Source: CADDYT01 sp035294125
Lineage (GTDB): Bacteria; Chloroflexota; Ktedonobacteria; Ktedonobacterales; Ktedonobacteraceae
Assembly (NCBI GenBank): GCA_035294125.1
Contig: DATGLM010000029.1
Coordinates: 62,001-126,000, forward strand
Direction of reading: 5' to 3'
DNA length: 64,000 nucleotides
The notes under the pieces are model-generated. The model was given only the letters and a program-made list of their open reading frames with translations. It did not search any database and had not been told where the DNA came from. Shown in pieces: positions 41,494-48,945 of the stretch (its first letter is position 1; each line of letters begins with the position of its first letter). The position numbers and the translations under genes are program-made.

Positions 41494-42510
41494 ATGGATG
41501 AAGACAGCACCAATACGCCTCTGCCTGCTGTGCAAGCACAGGCGCAAGAGACGCCAGCGTCAACCACCGGCCCATTACGCCCGTTAGGTTCGGTCTTTGC
41601 TGGCTTGCGTCGCCTGTTTCCTGGCAATGGACGAGGTGATTTGGCTCTTGCGCCCACACCGACGAATCAGGAACTTGCCGCCCAAATTGAACAGTTGTCC
41701 CTCGATGCCAGTACCCCTATTGCTACTATCGTGGCGATGCTTTCAGGCGAAACCGACGATGTGGCTGAAGTGATCGAGTCCTTTGACGAGGAAAAGGAAC
41801 ATCCTATTGGCAAGATCATGAACCTTGTCGTGACCCTGCTATGCTACCTTGCTCCCTGGGTACTGGCGGTCTATGCTGGGGCGGCACTTGGCAATACCTA
41901 CGCTGGTAAGCCATTTGCTCTGTTCAACGCGATGACTGCCTTCTACTACTTTGTGAGTTGGGCTTACGAGTTTATTCTTGTCGGTCTGATGGTTGCCATT
42001 GTTCGGCAGTTCAAGCGCGTCACTGGTGGCAACAAGCGCAGTGTGCCAACGTTTATTGCGCTGCTGGTGTTCTTTTTGGTGATTGCGGTGACTTCTGCCA
42101 GCGCCCAGTGGATTTTGTTTGAACATCGTATCAACGTGCATGACCAGGCGCAATTGATCGGCGCTTTGTTTCGCACGTTGGGTACGCCCCTGGTGGATAG
42201 CGCTGGTGCGATGGTGTTGGCGGTCTTGCACATCAAGAGCCTGGAACAACACCTCTACACCCTTCAGAAGAAGACCGACGCCAAGATCGCCATTAACCGC
42301 AAGAAGCTGCAAAGCAAGATCGAGTTGGTCAATGCCGCAATGGAGGTCAAGAACACCCTTCAGAAGGAAGAAGACTACCGCCAGAAAAATGAACTGGCGA
42401 ACACTATCATCGGGATGTTTTCCGAGCATGCCATTGAGGCTATCCGTGACTCGCTCAATGGACGCAAACAGGACACGGGCAATAGTTACCGCAGGGATGG
42501 ATACCGCTAA
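41494..42510 (+). CDS. Multi-spanning membrane protein with C-terminal coiled coil, unknown
   Basis: 338 residues. A polar Pro/Thr-rich N-terminus (1-~105) is followed by four probable membrane helices: NLVVTLLCYLAPWVLAVYAG, AYEFILVGLMVAIV, FIALLVFFLVIAVTSASAQW and a weaker one around ALFRTLGTPLVDSAGAMVLAV. A Lys/Glu-rich coiled coil (about 250-320, KIAINRKKLQSKIELVNAAM) ends the protein. The position in a block of small plasmid-like genes and the membrane-plus-coil layout resemble spread (Spd) proteins of actinomycete rolling-circle plasmids, but no sequence match can be claimed. The next gene starts at its stop codon. Confidence 0.6.
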   Translation: MDEDSTNTPLPAVQAQAQETPASTTGPLRPLGSVFAGLRRLFPGNGRGDLALAPTPTNQELAAQIEQLSLDASTPIATIVAMLSGETDDVAEVIESFDEEKEHPIGKIMNLVVTLLCYLAPWVLAVYAGAALGNTYAGKPFALFNAMTAFYYFVSWAYEFILVGLMVAIVRQFKRVTGGNKRSVPTFIALLVFFLVIAVTSASAQWILFEHRINVHDQAQLIGALFRTLGTPLVDSAGAMVLAVLHIKSLEQHLYTLQKKTDAKIAINRKKLQSKIELVNAAMEVKNTLQKEEDYRQKNELANTIIGMFSEHAIEAIRDSLNGRKQDTGNSYRRDGYR

Positions 42511-43010
42511 TGAGTTTCACAGTAAAGGACTTACGAGAGATACGAGCGCAAGCGGCCTACCAGTTTGAACTTGAGTCACTCCGTTTGGGCTTTACTGTCG
42601 TGAGTCACCTGACCAACTTTCGCTACGTGGTGCGTGATGGGCAAACGGGTACGCAACACACTGCCATTGTGGTTCCGTACTCGTTTGATTTCTACACCTT
42701 TCACCTGCATCAAGGCAAACAGCACGTGGACATGCTCATTGTGCAACGTCACAATGCGGTGGTGCCCGTGCGGGTGCTTTCCCTTGAGAACGTGACGAGC
42801 TATGCCCCGCTGGACGTGCCGCTCATTGAACGCCAAACGCGCAAGCGGCGCAACCACGAGGAAATGTGTTTGCTTGTCTCTAAACTGTTGTTGAACTTTG
42901 AAAGCGCCCACGAGGAGCTGGCGCGCATGCCAGAGCGGACGCGACAACGCTACCTGCATCGTGCTCAGTGCTACCTTAAGCCCCGTATCGGGCGTCCGTG
43001 GGCGTCGTAG
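42510..43010 (+). CDS. Hypothetical island protein
   Basis: 166 residues, starting on the last base of the preceding stop codon (TAATG), hence translationally coupled to the membrane protein. The sequence begins MSFTVKDLREIRAQAAYQFE and has a central beta-rich segment (QHTAIVVPYSFDFYTFHLH, HVDMLIVQRHNAVVPVRVLS) and a basic end (RKRRNHEEM, RTRQRYLHRAQCYLKPRIGR). No known domain recognised. A cytosolic partner of the membrane protein is possible. Confidence 0.6.
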   Translation: MSFTVKDLREIRAQAAYQFELESLRLGFTVVSHLTNFRYVVRDGQTGTQHTAIVVPYSFDFYTFHLHQGKQHVDMLIVQRHNAVVPVRVLSLENVTSYAPLDVPLIERQTRKRRNHEEMCLLVSKLLLNFESAHEELARMPERTRQRYLHRAQCYLKPRIGRPWAS

Positions 43011-43036
43011 AGGTTCAGAGAACCAAAAGAAAGGAT

Positions 43037-43297
43037 ATGCCTGTGAAAATTAAGGTCTACACCGAACAACCGAATCGCTTGATTCGTGAGACGTGCAAGG
43101 TGCTTCGGTCGAGAGGATATCACAAGACAGAAGCTGATGCATTACTCGATGGGCGCTTTAATGGGAAGCGCGTGAGCTTCGAAGAGCTTTCTGTTGCTCA
43201 ATTCTGTGCTCTTGAAGATACGGCGGTGCGTCTGGGCTTGCCATATGATGGCCGTCAAGACAAGGAAGAAACTCTACCGTCTTTGGCGTCATCGTAA
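43037..43297 (+). CDS. Small hypothetical protein
   Basis: 86 residues from ATG 43037 (AAAGGAT ribosome site). MPVKIKVYTEQPNRLIRETC then a helical, charged middle (KTEADALLDGRFNGKRVSF). No domain recognised. Spacing of 26 bp from the previous gene and 23 bp to the next makes it part of the same transcription unit. Confidence 0.55.
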   Translation: MPVKIKVYTEQPNRLIRETCKVLRSRGYHKTEADALLDGRFNGKRVSFEELSVAQFCALEDTAVRLGLPYDGRQDKEETLPSLASS

Positions 43298-43320
43298 CAC
43301 TCGCTGGAAAGGAGATTTTT

Positions 43321-43572
43321 ATGTCTCTATCGCCGTCTCTGCTGATTGTCTTTGGAGTGTTGCTTTGTCTGATTGTGCTGGTTGTGATGCTTCTCCCTAA
43401 ATCAGGAGAACTTTCCTCCTCGTTCGTTCCCTGTTCCTGTTGCGAAAAGGCAGATCATCCCACGAACCTGTACTACTACGAGGAACGCGGGGGCCGGTTC
43501 CGCTACACGGTTCCCTTGTGTGAGCATTGCGCCCGGCAAAAGAAAGCCGTGCTGGTAAGGACGTTGGAGTAA
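43321..43572 (+). CDS. Membrane-anchored small zinc-ribbon-like protein
   Basis: 83 residues: one N-terminal membrane helix (LLIVFGVLLCLIVLVVMLL), then a cytosolic or external domain with PCSCCEKADHP and LCEHCARQ, giving two Cys pairs spaced like a zinc ribbon. A good GGAAAGGAG ribosome site precedes ATG 43321. Function unknown; the anchoring helix next to other membrane genes of the island suggests a role at the envelope. Confidence 0.6.
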   Translation: MSLSPSLLIVFGVLLCLIVLVVMLLPKSGELSSSFVPCSCCEKADHPTNLYYYEERGGRFRYTVPLCEHCARQKKAVLVRTLE

Positions 43573-43585
43573 GGAGAAAGCTGTT

Positions 43586-43693
43586 GTGAGTCAAGCTCAT
43601 CTTCTTGTCTTTGGAGTGCGTTGCTGTAGCGCGGAAAGAAGAGACAACGGGCGTGGCGGTGTTCTACTCTCAGACGTAGAATCCTGTTCGTAG
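43586..43693 (+). CDS. Possible 35-residue small protein
   Basis: GTG start at 43586 preceded by TAAGGAG, 13 bp after the previous stop, encoding 35 residues (begins MSQAHLLVFGVRCCSAERRD) to TAG at 43691. It is too short to judge by composition and has no known relative. It could instead be a leader peptide for the hairpin at 43716. Confidence 0.25.
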   Translation: MSQAHLLVFGVRCCSAERRDNGRGGVLLSDVESCS

Positions 43694-43715
43694 CCGCCGC
43701 CACCCACGAAGATGC

Positions 43716-43743
43716 ACCCGCATGGGCATTGTACCATGCGGGT
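43716..43743 (+). terminator. Stem-loop ahead of the muramidase-like gene
   Basis: ACCCGCATGG (43716-43725) pairs with CCATGCGGGT (43734-43743), followed by TTTGCTTT. It looks like a rho-independent terminator or attenuator 28 bp before the next ATG. Confidence 0.7.
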
Positions 43744-43770
43744 TTTGCTTTGGAAAGGAGAAACCCACGC

Positions 43771-44427
43771 ATGAACAAACGAACAGGCTGTGGCTGTAGC
43801 CCGCTTTTCTGGATTGTGCTCATCGTAACGCTTGCACTGCTCTTGTTCGTCGAGGCGAAGGTGGAGCACTGGAAGCTCAGCTTGCCGGTGCTGCCGGTGC
43901 AAATTAGCCCCGGCTCGCTCAAGGTGGTAGCTGCCTCGCTTTCCCACACGCAGGCCCCAGCCTCCCCATCCTCGTATGTCGTCACAGGCGCGCCCTCAAT
44001 CAGCGCCGCTTTCATCAATGAGGTGCTTACGGCAAGCCATTCCCCGGCTGCTGGAACCGGACAGGCTCTTTATGATCTTGGGGTGCAGTATGGCATTGAC
44101 CCCGTGTTCGCATTGGCCTTCTTCCAGCATGAAAGCAGCTTTGGGCGCTTTGGCATGGCAAGCGTGACCCGTTCGCTTGGCAACTTACGCTGCATAGCGG
44201 GCTATGCCTGCTATCAGGACTATGCAGCCTTTTCCTCGTGGAAAGCGGGTTATCAAGCATGGTATAAGCTCATCCGCACGGTCTATGTGAATCAGTGGCA
44301 TCTGATGACGGTTGCTCAGATCGTGCCGACGTATGCACCGGAGAATGACCACAACGATGTTGCGGGCTACATTACTGCTATTGAGCATGCGGTGGATACA
44401 TGGCGCAAGGGGCAGGTGCGGGCATGA
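43771..44427 (+). CDS. Secreted/anchored glucosaminidase or lytic-transglycosylase-like protein
   Basis: 218 residues from ATG 43771 (GGAAAGGAG upstream). An N-terminal membrane helix (LFWIVLIVTLALLLFVEAKV) anchors or exports it; a Ser/Pro/Ala linker follows, then a domain resembling bacterial mannosyl-glycoprotein endo-beta-N-acetylglucosaminidase/FlgJ type: ISAAFINEVLTASHSP, GVQYGIDPVFALAFFQHESS with the probable catalytic Glu in HESSFG, then SLGNLRC and AFSSWKAGYQAWYKLI. Peptidoglycan-opening enzymes are common in conjugative elements, so a role in transfer is possible (inference). It overlaps the next gene by ATGA. Confidence 0.72.
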   Translation: MNKRTGCGCSPLFWIVLIVTLALLLFVEAKVEHWKLSLPVLPVQISPGSLKVVAASLSHTQAPASPSSYVVTGAPSISAAFINEVLTASHSPAAGTGQALYDLGVQYGIDPVFALAFFQHESSFGRFGMASVTRSLGNLRCIAGYACYQDYAAFSSWKAGYQAWYKLIRTVYVNQWHLMTVAQIVPTYAPENDHNDVAGYITAIEHAVDTWRKGQVRA

Positions 44428-44717
44428 AACTAGCGGAGCGCAAACGCAAAGAGAGAGGCAAGCGACAAGCCGCTGCTCCGGTGACTCGTCCTTCCCTGGC
44501 TCATATGAGCACAGACGAGACACTGTCATGGATACGTGCTACCCGCGCCGCCTTAGCGCGCAAGATGCAGCGTGAACGCGCCTACCTCGACAGACGAGCG
44601 GCGCGTGGGGTGGCTACGCCTACTGATGAGGCATACGAGCAAGATCAGATTTTGGAAGCTGATCTTCTAACATTGTTAGACGAGATGGAACAAACCGTGT
44701 TGGAGGTGCAGGCATGA
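44424..44717 (+). CDS. Small helical basic protein, unknown
   Basis: 97 residues. The N-terminus is very basic (KLAERKRKERGKRQAAAPVT), the C-terminus is acidic and helical (ILEADLLTLLDEMEQTVLEV). It starts and ends with ATGA overlaps, so it is co-translated with both neighbours. No domain recognised; a nucleic-acid-binding helper is conceivable. Confidence 0.6.
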   Translation: MKLAERKRKERGKRQAAAPVTRPSLAHMSTDETLSWIRATRAALARKMQRERAYLDRRAARGVATPTDEAYEQDQILEADLLTLLDEMEQTVLEVQA

Positions 44718-44896
44718 GAACACCTACCGTGCTGCAGCGGGAGCGCGAACACCACCGGCGCTGCTTTCTGTGTTACCCAACGAAGGAGCACGATGTCCCT
44801 GATCTGTGTTTCGTCCACTACTGGCTCTTGCAATGGCGGTTGTGGCGCTTTCTGCTGCGTACCAACCAGTATGGAAAGGGGCGGTGGAAGCCATGA
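44714..44896 (+). CDS. Very small CxxC protein
   Basis: 60 residues: MRTPTVLQREREHHRRCFLC, then a second Cys in PDLCFVHYW. The C-x2-C plus C-x2-H arrangement could bind zinc. It overlaps both neighbouring genes by 4 bp (ATGA at each junction), the main reason to call it. A GTTACCCAAC motif lies inside it (44772-44781). Confidence 0.5.
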   Translation: MRTPTVLQREREHHRRCFLCYPTKEHDVPDLCFVHYWLLQWRLWRFLLRTNQYGKGRWKP

Positions 44897-45438
44897 CCGT
44901 CTACCTGTTGCACTTTGAAGAGCCGTACAAGCACGCCCGGCACTACCTGGGCTACTCCAAACACGTGGATATCCGTCTGGACCAGCATGCACAGGGCCGG
45001 GGCGTTCCCTTGATGCGGGCGGTGCATCGGGCGGGTATTGCGTGGTGTCTTGCGCGCACGTGGGAAGGTGATTGGGGGCTGGAAAAGTACCTCAGACGCC
45101 AGCACCACGGTCCGCGTTTCTGTCCCTTTTGTCGGCAAGATCGTCAGAGCGTGGAGGAACATCCCGTGAGTACTCCCACCAACAAAGCCTTAACCCATTG
45201 TGAGAAGTACGGCCATAGCTGGAAGGAAGGCACGGCTACCGGCTATGATGTCTGTACGCACGTCAGTTACGTGCAGGGCAAAACCGTGCGCTGTTCAGCC
45301 GTGCGCCGCCATACAGAAGCCACAAGCTTAACGAAACCGCTTGCGGCTGCACACAAAGTCTCTCCTCGTAAAACTGTGATCCAACAACAAGCCTTGTGGG
45401 AAGTCCCCCACGGAAAGGAAGTTCATGGCAACCTTTAA
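44893..45438 (+). CDS. GIY-YIG-like endonuclease domain protein
   Basis: 181 residues. The first 80 read as a GIY-YIG-type domain: VYLLHFEEPYKHARHYLGYS (equivalent of GIY...YIG), DIRLDQHAQGRG with conserved Arg/His, AWCLARTWEGDWGLEKYLRR with the Glu, then RFCPFC. The rest (about 95-181) is a His/Cys-containing tail (CEKYGHSW, DVCTHVSYV, VRCSAVRRH) not assigned. It overlaps ssb by 14 bp. A DNA nicking or processing enzyme of the element is likely. Confidence 0.7.
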   Translation: MTVYLLHFEEPYKHARHYLGYSKHVDIRLDQHAQGRGVPLMRAVHRAGIAWCLARTWEGDWGLEKYLRRQHHGPRFCPFCRQDRQSVEEHPVSTPTNKALTHCEKYGHSWKEGTATGYDVCTHVSYVQGKTVRCSAVRRHTEATSLTKPLAAAHKVSPRKTVIQQQALWEVPHGKEVHGNL

Positions 45439-45787
45439 TCAAGTCACCTTCATCGGACGCTTAGGTAAAGACCCGGAAATGAACTACACTCCCAACGGCA
45501 AAGCTGTCACCAAGTTCAGCCTTGCTGTGGACCAGGGCAAAGATCAGAAGGCGATGTGGCTCAACATCGTGTGCTGGAACGAGCTGGCCGAACGCATGGG
45601 CGAGTTCTTGCATAAGGGCATGCAGGTCTTTGTGCAGGGACGGCTGCTTATGCGACCCTATACCGATAAGAACAACGTTGAGCGGCTGGCGGTCGAGGTG
45701 ATAGCCTCCGCGGTGCAAGTGCTGGAAAAGCGGTCCAATGGGAGCGTTGATCCTTCTCCCGTTGAGGAAGACAAAGAACCCTTCTAA
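45425..45787 (+). CDS. ssb: Single-stranded DNA-binding protein
   Basis: 120-residue SSB with the OB fold: FNQVTFIGRLGKDPEMNYTP, VTKFSLAVDQ, WLNIVCWNELAE and GMQVFVQGRLLMRPYTDKN. The tail is short and ends EEDKEPF, close to the DDxxxPF tip that recruits partners. Such SSBs are typical of plasmids and protect single strands made by rolling-circle replication or transfer, fitting the HUH Rep downstream. A terminator follows 3 bp after the stop. Confidence 0.94.
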   Translation: MATFNQVTFIGRLGKDPEMNYTPNGKAVTKFSLAVDQGKDQKAMWLNIVCWNELAERMGEFLHKGMQVFVQGRLLMRPYTDKNNVERLAVEVIASAVQVLEKRSNGSVDPSPVEEDKEPF

Positions 45788-45789
45788 GC

Positions 45790-45809
45790 GGTGTCCCGAC
45801 ACCTTTTTT
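45790..45809 (+). terminator. Rho-independent terminator after ssb
   Basis: GGTGTC / GACACC hairpin (45790-45803) followed by TTTTTT; it ends the ATGA-linked gene block. Confidence 0.8.
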
Positions 45810-45820
45810 CGGCTTCAAGG

Positions 45821-45932
45821 GTGTTGGGCTGCAAGCCGTCAACACCGGCCCTGGTCGGCTGTCAAGGCGGGTTCCCTCTTAGGGTGCCTTGACAGCCGAC
45901 CAGGGCCGGTGTAGGCTCAGCAAGCCCAACAC
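45821..45932. repeat. Large nested inverted repeat, candidate replication or transfer origin
   Basis: Inner arms of 27 bp are perfect: 45842-45868 (ACACCGGCCCTGGTCGGCTG then TCAAGGC) against 45886-45912, loop 17 nt. An outer pair GTGTTGGGCT (45821-45830) / AGCCCAACAC (45923-45932) brackets it. It lies in the only sizeable gap of the plus-strand block, between a terminator and the DpdA gene, about 1.3 kb before rep. Such structures are typical of single- or double-strand origins of rolling-circle replicons. Confidence 0.7.
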
Positions 45933-46060
45933 CACGAAGACGAAAAAACTTCTCTTGATGGTGAGCAATCTGTAGGGCGTTGCAGGCGACTCACGCACGA
46001 GTCGCTTTTTGTGCTGGGCATATTCCCAACTCGGCGTTTGCCCAACAGGAGCCTCGTTTC

Positions 46061-47164
46061 ATGGTGACACGAGATCAATACTGCTTCTATGCCACATTCG
46101 ACGTGAGTAGCCTTTGCTCCTACATTCCTGTTGGTGTGGCTGTCTTGCTGCCAGCCAGTTCCTGGGCGCGTAAATGTCTGCGTAAACCCGCCCTTCCCGC
46201 CTATGTTACCCAACGAGCGGCGGATTCTGGTGGGTTTGTGGCTTCTCGTCTGTGGGGGGACTATCGCTATAGCTTGCATGAATATGTGGATTGGCTGGCG
46301 ACGTGGCGACCGCAATGGGCGGCTACAATGGATTATTGTTGTGAGCCAGAGTTAGAGCAGGTGACGCGAGAGCGACAAGATCGGACGACTGCTAATGCGT
46401 GGCAGGCGTGGTGTGACTATCGTCATGTTCCCTGGTTGTGGGTTCCTACCCTTCAGGGATGGTACCCCTCTGACTATCAGCGTCATGCCCTGGAACTACT
46501 GCCATTGCTCAGAGAGATGAAAGCTTTCTATGGTAATCATCCTCTCTGGCGTGTTGGCATTGGAACCCTGTGTAGACGGGCAACGGTTGAGACCATCCAG
46601 GCTGTGCTTGAAGCGGTGATAGAAGTCCTTCCTGATATCCCCTTGCATTTGTGGGGCGTGAAATTAGCCTCCCTCAAGTCCATCGATGTCCGCCATGTCA
46701 TCAGTAGCGATAGTGCGGCGTGGCATGGCTTGTTTCGGGCAGGCAGGAAACAGGTTGAACGAGAGGCGTTGGCTTCTCACATGAGTAAGCGAGCGTATAC
46801 CGTCAGGGTGCAATTGCCTGCCTATATCGCCAAAGTGGAACAGGCGATAGATGAGAGTTGGGCAAGGTGGGGGACCGATACAGACACAACCTCTCTCAAA
46901 GAGGCACTGCAAGAGCGTGGATGGACATTGCACGTGCGAACGCGAGGCTGTAGGCAATATGCTTATGCAGCGCGGCGGGTAAAGACGACCGTGGAGGAAA
47001 GATACCTCGGTTCTCTCTCTGATCTGCTTGCCATGCCAGCGGAGCAACGCATTGTGCAGTTGGGTACCCTCCCAGCTTGGTCATTACCCAACAATCGATC
47101 CCCCACTTTGCCCAACCAGTTGCCTTTGCTCTGGCAACAAGAAGAGCCGGTAGCATGTTTGTAG
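46061..47164 (+). CDS. DpdA-like 7-deazaguanine DNA transglycosylase
   Basis: 367 residues from ATG 46061 (CAGGAG 9 bp upstream). The protein has the tRNA-guanine-transglycosylase TIM-barrel pattern in its DpdA variant: RAADSGGFVASRLWG (about residue 55, Asp of the active site), ATMDYCCEPE (about 91), VPTLQGWYPSDYQRHALEL, RVGIGTLCRR, LHLWGVKLASL and ISSDSAAWHG (second catalytic Asp). TGT members exchange guanine in tRNA; DpdA members put preQ0-type bases into DNA, which protects it from restriction. The base precursor would have to come from chromosomal queuosine genes. No dpdB/dpdC or restriction genes are adjacent. The C-terminal 80 residues (HVRTRGCRQYAYAARRVKTT) are unassigned. Family placement by motif pattern. 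Confidence 0.75.
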   Translation: MVTRDQYCFYATFDVSSLCSYIPVGVAVLLPASSWARKCLRKPALPAYVTQRAADSGGFVASRLWGDYRYSLHEYVDWLATWRPQWAATMDYCCEPELEQVTRERQDRTTANAWQAWCDYRHVPWLWVPTLQGWYPSDYQRHALELLPLLREMKAFYGNHPLWRVGIGTLCRRATVETIQAVLEAVIEVLPDIPLHLWGVKLASLKSIDVRHVISSDSAAWHGLFRAGRKQVEREALASHMSKRAYTVRVQLPAYIAKVEQAIDESWARWGTDTDTTSLKEALQERGWTLHVRTRGCRQYAYAARRVKTTVEERYLGSLSDLLAMPAEQRIVQLGTLPAWSLPNNRSPTLPNQLPLLWQQEEPVACL

Positions 47165-47249
47165 CGCGTTCAGGTGATTCGTGAAAGCGAGTCGCCTTTT
47201 TTGATGGAGGTGTTGCTATGCTCGATGAGACACAAGGGGCGGGTGACTG

Positions 47250-48422
47250 ATGGCGAACACCCCTCTAGGTACTATTGCAAGAAATCTTTCGACTAACTCG
47301 GCAGGCGGCTTTACACGGCAGAGCTTCACAGAGGAAGAGCAAGCGCAAGCGCGACGAAAGAGGATGCTGCGATGGGCGTTACAGGCGGAAGCGCGGGCGT
47401 TGTTGCCCAATGAACGGGTAGCGGAGTGCCTGCGTGCTATCAATCCCATGTCGATAGGGGTGCAGGTGCTCTACTCTTCTGAACATCAGGTCGCCCATTA
47501 TAAGAGCCTGATCGTCTGTGGCTCGGTCTGGATGTGTCCGTTGTGTGCAGCCAAGATTAGCGAACGACGAAGGGAGGAATTGGAACAGGCGATAGCCCGC
47601 CACAGAGAGCAAAACGGCGGCGTCTACATGGCAACCTATACGGTAAGCCATTCACGTCATGATGACCTCTCTGATCTGCTACGTGCCTTCCAGAAGGCAC
47701 GGGAACGCATGAAGCAAGGCATGTATGCCCAACGGCGTAAACAAGCCTTTGGTATCGTAGGAACCATTTCTGTGCTGGAAGTCACGTGGTCAAGCCTTAA
47801 CCACTGGCATCCACATAGCCATGAACTGCTCTTTACGCTGGCCTATGTCAGTGAAGAAGAGAGCAGAGCCTATGAATGTGCCTCACGGCTGGCATGGAGG
47901 CAGGCGGCGGCCCATTTTGGCTTGCACATGGATGACGAACACGGCTACCGGCTTGACCGTACTTTTGGCGCGGTAGCTGATTATATCGCCAAGTTCGGAC
48001 GGGAGCCAGTGCGCAAGCCGTGGGGCGTCGAGTCGGAAATGACCAAAGGGCATATCAAGACGGGACGTGGAACCGTCATTGAGCATTACACCCCGTTTGC
48101 CTTGCTTGACCAGATCATGCAGGGGCAAACCGCCTTGATACCAGTGTTTGAGGAATATGCCGGGTGCTTCAAAGGGCGGCATCAATTGCATTGGTCAAAG
48201 GGCTTGCGCAAGCGGCTCTTAGACAGCGACGAAGAGTTGACCGATGAGGAGCTAGCGGCGGCAGATCAGGACGAGGCAGTGTTACTTGGTTTGCTGACAC
48301 GGGCGCAATGGCGCGTGGTGCTGGCAAACGATATGCGCGGTGAACTCTTAGAAGCAGCACAATCGGGTGACTGGCAGCAAGTCGAAGCCTTCTTGCTGGG
48401 TATCGGTTGTGACCTCTCATAA
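47250..48422 (+). CDS. rep: Rolling-circle replication initiator (HUH Rep)
   Basis: 390 residues. A treble-clef-like CGSVWMCPLCAAKI (about residue 91-105) is followed by TYTVSH, then the metal-binding HUH motif HWHPHSHELLF at residues 185-195 and a catalytic Tyr in DYIAKFG (Tyr245, with Lys248), the order of pC194/RepSA-type initiators. The C-terminus is helical and acidic. The enzyme should nick an origin, stay bound through Tyr245 and start rolling-circle replication of the excised circle. It is followed by a tiny gene, xis and int, as in pSAM2-type AICEs. Confidence 0.88.
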   Translation: MANTPLGTIARNLSTNSAGGFTRQSFTEEEQAQARRKRMLRWALQAEARALLPNERVAECLRAINPMSIGVQVLYSSEHQVAHYKSLIVCGSVWMCPLCAAKISERRREELEQAIARHREQNGGVYMATYTVSHSRHDDLSDLLRAFQKARERMKQGMYAQRRKQAFGIVGTISVLEVTWSSLNHWHPHSHELLFTLAYVSEEESRAYECASRLAWRQAAAHFGLHMDDEHGYRLDRTFGAVADYIAKFGREPVRKPWGVESEMTKGHIKTGRGTVIEHYTPFALLDQIMQGQTALIPVFEEYAGCFKGRHQLHWSKGLRKRLLDSDEELTDEELAAADQDEAVLLGLLTRAQWRVVLANDMRGELLEAAQSGDWQQVEAFLLGIGCDLS

Positions 48423-48476
48423 GACGAAGCGATACCGGCTTAGTGCTTTGTTGCCCAACAGAGAAGGAAAGGAGCT

Positions 48477-48644
48477 ATGCCCGAAGAAACGGAATACAAA
48501 ATCGAGTGGACATGTGAAACGGGCTATGAGGTGGTGCATGGCCCGTTTCGCTTTCCCATGAAAGGGGGTGGCTTGCACCAGGACATGATAGCGGTCAATC
48601 TCGCCTACGACTACTTGAAGCGGTTTGTTCACGACAGACGGTAA
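48477..48644 (+). CDS. Tiny hypothetical protein between rep and xis
   Basis: 55 residues (begins MPEETEYKIEWTCETGYEVV, ends DYLKRFVHDRR). GAAAGGAGCT is a strong ribosome site, and a GTTGCCCAAC motif lies at 48450-48459 just before it. Too short for family assignment. Its stop codon is inside a 20-bp palindrome. Confidence 0.55.
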   Translation: MPEETEYKIEWTCETGYEVVHGPFRFPMKGGGLHQDMIAVNLAYDYLKRFVHDRR

Positions 48645-48659
48645 CAAAGCTTTGTTACC
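48640..48659. promoter_or_regulatory. 20-bp palindrome upstream of xis
   Basis: GGTAACAAAGCTTTGTTACC is perfectly self-complementary and runs into GTTACCCAAC (48654-48663), 17 bp before the excisionase ATG. Candidate operator for control of excision. Confidence 0.6.
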
Positions 48660-48679
48660 CAACATTAGGAGTGTGACTT

Positions 48680-48880
48680 ATGCCTGGAAACAAGAAACCA
48701 TCAACAGCACAGCCGTTGCTTCTCACTATCCCGGATGTGGCTATTACATTAGGCGTGTGTCGGTCAACGGTATACAACCTGATTTATCGCAGGGGTTTAC
48801 CAACTATCAGGCTCGGTAACGTGCGTCGGGTGCATCCGGATTCACTTCAGGAATGGCTGAAACAACAGGAAAGCGCGTAA
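48680..48880 (+). CDS. xis: Excisionase (MerR-type HTH)
   Basis: 66 residues with one winged helix-turn-helix of the excisionase/AlpA type: LLTIPDVAITLGVCRSTVYN, then LIYRRGLPTIRLGNVRRVHP. Placed 65 bp before the integrase and directly after rep-linked genes, so it is the likely recombination directionality factor. TAGGAGTG serves as ribosome site. Confidence 0.88.
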   Translation: MPGNKKPSTAQPLLLTIPDVAITLGVCRSTVYNLIYRRGLPTIRLGNVRRVHPDSLQEWLKQQESA

Positions 48881-48945
48881 GCAACCAATAGGGCCTTGCC
48901 GTCAGTCAGAAGGCGGCGAGGCTTTTCTTAGAAAGAGGTGCTGAT

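Noticed and set aside
44893..48422. Dnd/BREX/CBASS-type defence island
   Set aside because: Only the DpdA-like enzyme and a GIY-YIG-like nuclease domain hint at defence or counter-defence; no restriction, cyclase or PglX-type genes are present.
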